From: Myxococcales bacterium
GTDB taxonomy: Bacteria; Myxococcota; Myxococcia; Myxococcales; Anaeromyxobacteraceae
Length of the DNA: 9,169 nt
Reading direction: 5' to 3'
Assembly (NCBI GenBank): GCA_021784995.1
Contig: JAJYHA010000459.1
Coordinates: 1 to 9,169, forward strand
The notes beneath the pieces were generated by a model, which was given only the letters and a program-made list of their open reading frames with translations, was not told where the DNA came from and searched no databases. The position numbers and the translations under genes were made by a program. Shown here piece by piece: positions 5,801 through 9,169 of this stretch (position 1 is its first letter; every line of letters starts with the position of its first letter).

Positions 5801-7249
5801 GACGCGGGGACGAAGACGCGCATCGAGGCCTTCCTCCACTGCGTTCAGGAGGACCGCCGCACCGGGCCGCCGGGCCCGGCCCGCGACGAGGCGCGGCTCA
5901 CGGTCCCGCCGCAGTCGATGCGGGACGTGGTGCGCAGCGGCCACCCGATCCTCGTGCCGCGGATGGGCCGCGAGGCCCTCGCCATCGTCGCCGCGCTGCG
6001 CGGCGTCGGCGCGCGCGCCGAGGCGCTCCCCACGCCCACCCGCGAGACCCTGCGGATCGGGCGCCGGCACACCTCCGGGAAGGAGTGCCTCCCGATGACG
6101 GTGACGCTGGGCAGCCTGCTCGAGCGCATCGAGCGCCCGGCGGCGGCCGGGGAGCCGTTCGTCTTCCTCATGCCCGGGTCCGACGGGCCGTGCCGCTTCG
6201 GCGCCTACAAGGGGCTCCACCAGCTGGTGCTCGATCGGCTGGGCCACGGCGAGCGGGTCTCCATCTGGTCGCCGCCCTTCGGCGACTACTTCCAGGGCAT
6301 GCCGGCCGGCTTCAAGGCCGTCATCTTCGCCGGCGTCTGCGCCGCCGGGGTGCTGGAGCAGGCGCTCCACGACGTCCGGCCGGTGGAGACGCGCGACGGA
6401 GCGGCCGCGGCCCTCCACCGGCGCTGGTCCGAGGCGCTCCGGGAGCGCATCGAGGCGGCCGCCGCCGGCGACCTCTCCGCCTCGAAGGTGCTGCTCGAGG
6501 TGGCGAGCGGGCGCGTGTACGGGCTGCCCGCGCTGCTGCGCGAGGCCGCGCGCGAGCTGGCGGCCGTGAAGTCGCAGCGCGAGGTCCCCAACGTCCTCGT
6601 GGTGGGCGAGATCTACGTGCGCTCGGACCCCTTCGCCAACGACTTCGTGGCCGAGGCGCTGGAGCGGCGCGGGATCCGGGCCGTGCTCGAGCCCGCCTCC
6701 GAGTTCGTCCAGTACGCGGACCACGTCTCGTACAGGAACGGCAGCAAGCGCGGCGCGGGCGACCGGGTGGAGAGCCTCATCCGCTCGCGCGTGCTGCGGC
6801 TGCTCCACGACGCGGCGGCGGAGCTCCTCGGGTGGCCCGCGCACGCCGACGTGCCGACGGCGCTCGCGGCCGCCGCGCCCTACCTGCGGGAGGAGCTCGA
6901 GGTGGAGTCGGTCCTGACGGTGGGCGTCCCCGTGCACGCCTGGCGCCAGGGGGCGATCGACGCCGTGCTCTCGGTGGGGCCGCTGGAGTGCATGCCGAAC
7001 AAGATCGCCGAGGCGCAGTTCCACCACGTCTCGGAGCGCGAGGGCCTGCTCTCGCTGACCCTCTCGCTCAACGGCGATCCCGTCGATCCCGAGGTGCTGG
7101 ACGGCTTCGCCTTCGAGGTGCACCAGCGCTTCCGCAAGCGCCGCCGCCCGGCCCCGCCCGCCCCCTCCTGGAAGGAGAAGCTGGGCAGCATCCTGGAGCC
7201 CACCCCGGCCGCCTCCGCGCCGGCGCGGCGCTTCACCATCCTGCCCTGA
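2894..7249 (+). CDS. Giant fused 2-hydroxyacyl-CoA dehydratase-type protein: tandem ATPase activator domains plus two dehydratase-like halves
   Basis: The 1451-aa chain joins parts that are separate proteins in classical 2-hydroxyacyl-CoA dehydratases and benzoyl-CoA reductases. Residues 1-258 are a BadF/BcrA/HgdC-type activator ATPase (VDMGAETLK at 7-15; CAQGTG from C122; SGRCPV with C161). Residues 305-580 are a second (GLDIGSTGSK 310-319; GGQDAKY 416-422; CSAGTG from C439; HCSVF with C480). C122/C161 and C439/C480 occupy the positions of the two cluster cysteines of HgdC. A four-Cys motif follows (C599, C605, C612, C634). Residues about 674-985 are a DUF2229/dehydratase-like half (VPFCAP C726, VCPIV C768, SCGPDSF C940, then DGHAGDAGTKTR). 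Residues 1005-1410 are a second half (GKECLP C1065, GPCRFG C1100, VGEIYVRSDPFAN 1237-1249, LECMPNK C1366). The tail is basic and Pro/Ala-rich. By family, ATP hydrolysis drives low-potential electron transfer onto a bound iron-sulfur cluster. No signal peptide or partner gene is visible. The substrate is unknown, and dehydration or another reduction are both possible. Confidence 0.93.
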   Translation: MARFVGVDMGAETLKVVELVADGSELRVGRRSLVEHHKEPGRHLLGILGAWEWEGVSGAAATGRLGRQVQLPRIPVKQAMAAAHRFLHGQDPATLVSIGSHGFAVLELRGEAQDVFRENSRCAQGTGNFLRQLVERFDLGVSEAAELAAGVERPAPLSGRCPVILKTDMTHLANKGEGKDRILAGLLDAICENVEVLVKPHLSPPRVFLAGGVTRSRRVRAHFREFLARHAMELVDADAEEGLFLEAIGCALAAAEHGGKRVPPLTELILPPLETTLERLPALASALPRVRRMTAPPAADLEGTRDVVVGLDIGSTGSKAVALDVLTRQVVWESYLRTNGSPVAAAQELVRRLLDGPAALHRVRGFGATGSGREIVGSLLATCYGRGAVYVLNEIAAHATGALQLEPRVDTIFEIGGQDAKYIRLAGGRVVDAAMNEACSAGTGSFIEEQGRRFSGIEDVVQLGAEALSATGGVALGQHCSVFMAEIIDEALASGVDRGPIVAGIYDSVVANYLNRVKGSRSVGQVVFCQGMPFASDALAAAVARQTGAEVIVPPSPGLMGAIGIALLAADALAPGEAARLEPRRFLEARVERKDDFVCSSTQGCGAPGNRCRIDRLTTVVAGEQQRFTWGGGCSLWDRGTRRAKLPDRAPDPFRERERLVQAVAERVAGRRGRPVVAMTDEFQLKGLFPFFATFVHQLGFDVRARGGADRRALKRGIEEANVPFCAPMQQYHGLVAEMAEGAPDYLLLPMLREIPRAHPQERVSAVCPIVQAAPDMLRWDLGAGAPRILSPVIDMGPGFLDSEDFLRGCRALAADLGVTREGAWRAAWRAARDEQRRFDAALLELGDRALAFCAEHGQVPVVVLGRSYTIHNEVLNSNVPAIVREQGAVAIPVDCYRVPDDVPVFHDVFWGYGQRILRAAWHLRRQPGLYSVFCSNYSCGPDSFTVHAYAWLMEGRPFAIVETDGHAGDAGTKTRIEAFLHCVQEDRRTGPPGPARDEARLTVPPQSMRDVVRSGHPILVPRMGREALAIVAALRGVGARAEALPTPTRETLRIGRRHTSGKECLPMTVTLGSLLERIERPAAAGEPFVFLMPGSDGPCRFGAYKGLHQLVLDRLGHGERVSIWSPPFGDYFQGMPAGFKAVIFAGVCAAGVLEQALHDVRPVETRDGAAAALHRRWSEALRERIEAAAAGDLSASKVLLEVASGRVYGLPALLREAARELAAVKSQREVPNVLVVGEIYVRSDPFANDFVAEALERRGIRAVLEPASEFVQYADHVSYRNGSKRGAGDRVESLIRSRVLRLLHDAAAELLGWPAHADVPTALAAAAPYLREELEVESVLTVGVPVHAWRQGAIDAVLSVGPLECMPNKIAEAQFHHVSEREGLLSLTLSLNGDPVDPEVLDGFAFEVHQRFRKRRRPAPPAPSWKEKLGSILEPTPAASAPARRFTILP

Positions 7250-7258
7250 ACGCGCCGG
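7216..7258. terminator. Possible bidirectional terminator between tail-to-tail genes
   Basis: CCGGCGCG (7220-7227) and CGCGCCGG (7251-7258) are perfect 8-bp inverted arms around a 23-base loop that includes the giant gene's stop codon. The left arm is also part of a 12-base palindrome at 7216-7227. The two genes are only 9 bases apart here (7250-7258), so any shared terminator must overlap coding sequence. The long loop and absent T run keep confidence low. Confidence 0.3.
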
Positions 7259-7744
7259 TCACGCGGTGCGCAGCCCGAGGAGGACGAGGTCGCGCTCGAC
7301 CCCGTCCAGCACCGCCACCCGGGGCAGGTGGCCCCAGCGCCGGAAGCCGAGCCGCTCGAGCAGCGCGAGGCTTGGCTCGTTGTGGCCGAAGACGAAGGCG
7401 AGGAGCGTGGTGACGCCGCAGGTGCCGCAGGCGCCGATGGCGTGCTGGACCAGCGCGCGGGCGAGACCGCGCCGGCGGGCCTCGGGGGCGACGTAGACGC
7501 TCAGCTCCGCCGTCGCGCCGTAGGCGGGCCGGCCGTAGAAGTCGCCCAGGCTGGCCCAGCCCCCGATGGCGCCGTCGCGCTTCACCACCCAGATGGGCCT
7601 GCGAGGGCCGTGGGCGTCGAACCACGGCCGGCGTTGCTCCACCGTCACGGGCGCGGTGTCGGCGGTGGCCAGCCGGCCGGGGATCGAGGCGTTATAGATC
7701 GCGACGATGCGTGGCAGGTCTCCAGGAGAGGCGAGGCGGATCAT
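7259..7744 (-). CDS. GNAT N-acetyltransferase, phosphinothricin/methionine-sulfoximine type
   Basis: This 161-aa cytoplasmic protein is a single GNAT domain and would transfer acetyl from acetyl-CoA to an amine. Its pattern is that of the Pat/MddA branch, which acetylates phosphinothricin, methionine sulfoximine or methionine sulfone. Features are IRLASPGDLPRIVAIYN at the N-terminus (2-18), PVTVEQRRPWFDAHGPR (32-48), GWASL (62-66), ELSVYV on beta-4 (80-85), the acetyl-CoA pyrophosphate loop RRRGLA (90-95), and N122 followed by ALLERLGFRRWGHLP (127-141). A CGTCG stretch (106-110) is unusual. The ATG at 7744 was chosen because it matches the family N-terminus. The frame stays open to 8005 but that extension is not family-like. 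No good Shine-Dalgarno sequence precedes it. The gene ends 9 bases from the giant gene, tail-to-tail, and runs divergently from the binding-protein gene. The true substrate is not determined. Confidence 0.9.
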   Translation of the reverse strand: MIRLASPGDLPRIVAIYNASIPGRLATADTAPVTVEQRRPWFDAHGPRRPIWVVKRDGAIGGWASLGDFYGRPAYGATAELSVYVAPEARRRGLARALVQHAIGACGTCGVTTLLAFVFGHNEPSLALLERLGFRRWGHLPRVAVLDGVERDLVLLGLRTA

Positions 7745-7745
7745 G
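7733..7745 (+). promoter_or_regulatory. Overlapping divergent start codons and ribosome site
   Basis: The four bases CATG at 7742-7745 contain the ATG of the plus-strand binding protein (7743-7745) and, on the other strand, the ATG of the acetyltransferase (7744-7742). GAGG at 7733-7736 is the only ribosome-site match for the plus-strand ATG and lies inside acetyltransferase codons. If both starts are used, neither gene has a non-coding promoter region. If the binding protein starts at GTG 7878, a 133-bp shared promoter region appears at 7745-7877. Confidence 0.35.
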
Positions 7746-8732
7746 GTGGAGGCGCAGGGGAGCACGTTCCAGCAGGAGCGGCAAGCGCGGGCCCCCGGCG
7801 GCCGGGGTCTCATCCGCGCCGCCGCGTCGCCCTTCTCCCCACGGGAGATCGAGCCAGCGCGCCCCCCCAGCCGGCCCGTGCTCGCCACGCTCCTCCTCGC
7901 TGCCTCGCTGCTCGCCGCCCGGCCCGCGGCCGCCGCGGAGGTCGCCGCGCGCAAGCTGGTGGTCTCCGCCATCCCCGACGAGGCGCCCACCGAGCTGCAA
8001 CGCAAGTTCGCGCCGCTCGGCGCCTACCTGGCGCGCCAGCTGGGCGTGGAGGTGAAGTTCATCCCGGTCACCGACTACGCCGCCACCGTGGAGGGCCTCG
8101 CCGGCGGTCACCTGGACCTGGTCTGGTACGGCGGCTTCACCTTCGTCCAGGCCCGGCGGCGCACCGGCAACGCCATCCCCCTCGTCCAGCGCGAGGAGGA
8201 CGCCCACTTCCACTCCAAGTTCGTCACCCGCGCGGGGTCGGGCATCGCCGCGCTGCGCGATCTGAAGGGGAGGACGCTCGCCTTCGGCAGCGAGAGCAGC
8301 ACCTCGGGCCACCTCATGCCGCGCCTCTTCCTGATGCGGGCCGGGATCGATCCCGACCGCGACCTGGCCCGCTACGCCTTCAGCGGCGCGCACGACGCGA
8401 CGGTGAAGTGGGTGGAGAGCGGCAAGGTGGACGCCGGGGTGCTCAACGAGTCGGTCTGGAACGAGCTGGTCGAGCGCCGGATGGTCGATCCGCGCAAGGT
8501 GGTGGTCTTCGAGACCACGCCGCCGTTCCACGACTACTGCTGGACGGCGCGCGGCGATCTCGATCCGGCGCTGGTGGCGCGCATCAAGGCGGCCTTCCTG
8601 GCGCTCGACCCGGCCCGGCCCGGCGACAGGGCGATCCTCGACCTCCAGCGCACCCGGCGGTTCGTCGAGGCGCGGTCGGAGGACTACCGCGAGATCGAGG
8701 AGGCGGCGCGGGCCGCCGGGATGCTCCGCTGA
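7743..8732 (+). CDS. PhnD-like ABC transporter substrate-binding protein, probable selenate/oxyanion type
   Basis: This is a periplasmic binding protein of the phosphate/phosphonate (PhnD) family that delivers an oxyanion to an ABC permease. Counted from ATG 7743 it has 329 aa. A hydrophobic segment (residues 46-59) and PAAAAE suggest signal cleavage near residue 65. The mature domain begins KLVVSAIPDEAPTEL (71-85), with DLVWYGGFTFVQ (125-136), ESSTSGHLMPR (184-194; a Ser/Thr-rich helix start like the PhnD anion site), SGAHDATVKWV (214-224) and DLQRTRRF (300-307). From memory, IPDEAPTEL and SESSTSGH are typical of the subgroup annotated as putative selenate-binding proteins, so selenate is favoured over phosphonate; the ligand is not proven. 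Start is uncertain. ATG 7743 has GAGG (7733-7736) 6 bases upstream but gives a 45-residue n-region and overlaps the divergent start codon. GTG 7878 gives a compact signal peptide without basic residues or a clear ribosome site. Confidence 0.9.
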   Translation: MVEAQGSTFQQERQARAPGGRGLIRAAASPFSPREIEPARPPSRPVLATLLLAASLLAARPAAAAEVAARKLVVSAIPDEAPTELQRKFAPLGAYLARQLGVEVKFIPVTDYAATVEGLAGGHLDLVWYGGFTFVQARRRTGNAIPLVQREEDAHFHSKFVTRAGSGIAALRDLKGRTLAFGSESSTSGHLMPRLFLMRAGIDPDRDLARYAFSGAHDATVKWVESGKVDAGVLNESVWNELVERRMVDPRKVVVFETTPPFHDYCWTARGDLDPALVARIKAAFLALDPARPGDRAILDLQRTRRFVEARSEDYREIEEAARAAGMLR

Positions 8733-8741
8733 GCGTGTGGG

Positions 8742-8765
8742 GCCCGGGCGTGCCGCGCGCCGGGC
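8742..8765. terminator. Bidirectional terminator between convergent transporter genes
   Basis: GCCCGG (8742-8747) pairs with CCGGGC (8760-8765). Within it CGTG (8749-8752) pairs with CGCG (8756-8759) using one G-T pair, around the loop CCG with G8748 bulged. The stem fills most of the 36-bp gap between the two stop codons and reads the same way on both strands. There is no T run. Confidence 0.55.
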
Positions 8766-8768
8766 GCG

Positions 8769-9169
8769 TCACGCCGCCAGCGCCCGCTCGTCCTCCGGGT
8801 GCGCGGGCTGGGCCGCGCGGTCCGGCCCTCGCAGCGCGCGCTCCCGGAGCCACCCGCTCGCCGCGTCGACGGCCAGCACCGTCGCCACCACGGCCAGGAC
8901 CAGCGTGGCGACGCGGCCCTGGTCGAACCACGAGAGCGCCAGCCGGAGGTCGCGCCCGATGCCGCCCGCGCCCACCACGCCCAGGACCGCCGACGCGCGG
9001 ACGTTCACCTCCCAGCGGTAGAGCGTGTAGGTGAGGAGCTGGGGCGACACCTGGGGCAGGAGTCCGTGGAGGGCCACGCCGAGCCGCGACGCGCCGGCGG
9101 CGCGCAGCGCCGCCAGCGGGCCTGGAGGGACCTCCTCCAGCGCCTCGTGGTAGAGGCGCCCCAGCACCC
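8769..9169 (-). CDS. PhnE-like ABC transporter permease, C-terminal part (5' end outside window)
   Basis: This inner-membrane permease forms the channel of a binding-protein-dependent importer. The frame is open from the right edge to the TGA at 8771-8769, giving 133 visible residues; the N-terminal membrane segments are missing. The cytoplasmic EAA loop, which docks on the ATPase, is present: EAL at visible residues 8-10, G25, and LP at 37-38. It is followed by NVRASAVLGVVGAGGIG, typical of PhnE-family permeases, and a hydrophobic segment ATLVLAVVATVLAVDAA before an Arg/Pro/Ala-rich tail. The GTG at 9167 is most likely an internal valine, because the sequence there matches mid-protein PhnE. 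It converges on the PhnD-like binding protein, its likely partner. The ATPase is not in view and may lie upstream of this gene, beyond 9169. Confidence 0.9.
   Translation of the reverse strand, partial: VLGRLYHEALEEVPPGPLAALRAAGASRLGVALHGLLPQVSPQLLTYTLYRWEVNVRASAVLGVVGAGGIGRDLRLALSWFDQGRVATLVLAVVATVLAVDAASGWLRERALRGPDRAAQPAHPEDERALAA

Noticed and set aside
1058..7123. A 2021-codon open frame on the minus strand spanning ppk1, ino1 and most of the giant gene
   Set aside because: It crosses three genes and an intergenic region, is extremely rich in R, H, A, G, L and V, and has no recognisable domain. Very high G+C at third codon positions removes antisense stop codons, so such frames arise by chance.
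3043..7413. A 1456-codon plus-strand frame overlapping the giant gene in another phase
   Set aside because: Its translation is Arg/Gly/Ala/Pro low-complexity with no family match, while the frame starting at 2894 shows continuous conserved motifs.
7745..8005. N-terminal extension of the acetyltransferase
   Set aside because: The extra 87 residues overlap the binding-protein signal region antisense and are low-complexity. The GNAT domain begins right at the ATG at 7744.
1..9169. tRNA or rRNA genes, CRISPR array, insertion sequence or prophage attachment site
   Set aside because: No regularly spaced repeats, terminal inverted repeats with a transposase, or RNA-gene signatures were seen. The window is dense with ordinary protein genes.

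Overview
The window is about three-quarters G+C. Its coding frames use G or C at almost every third codon position, and long spurious reading frames run antisense to real genes. This base composition, together with a giant 2-hydroxyacyl-CoA-dehydratase-type protein and a putative selenate/oxyanion uptake protein, fits an anaerobic or facultative high-GC myxobacterium such as Anaeromyxobacter. That assignment is inference: the window has no rRNA or other phylogenetic marker.

Layout, left to right. (1) 1-1251 (+): 3' part of polyphosphate kinase 1, open at the left edge. (2) 1252-1378: spacer with a good sigma70-type promoter and a GC hairpin at the predicted mRNA 5' end. (3) 1379-2680 (+): myo-inositol-1-phosphate synthase, 433 aa. 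(4) 2681-2893: 213-bp spacer with a strong terminator-like hairpin, a perfect 7+2+7 palindrome lying in the spacer of a minus-strand promoter-like sequence, and a C-rich hairpin just before the next gene. (5) 2894-7249 (+): a 1451-aa protein joining two ATPase activator (BadF/BcrA/HgdC-type) domains to two dehydratase-like iron-sulfur halves. (6) 7259-7744 (-): GNAT acetyltransferase of the phosphinothricin/methionine-sulfoximine type, tail-to-tail with the giant gene. (7) 7743 (or 7878)-8732 (+): secreted PhnD-like binding protein that resembles putative selenate-binding proteins. (8) 8769-9169 (-): C-terminal part of a PhnE-like ABC permease, convergent with the binding protein and cut by the right edge.

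How the genes relate. No operon is obvious. ppk1 and ino1 are co-directional, but ino1 has its own promoter. The giant gene stands alone and appears to carry activator and reductase/dehydratase modules in one chain, so it may need no separate partner. The binding protein and permease very probably belong to one ABC importer although they lie on opposite strands. The most interesting object is the giant activator-dehydratase protein and its unusual leader; its substrate cannot be read from the sequence.
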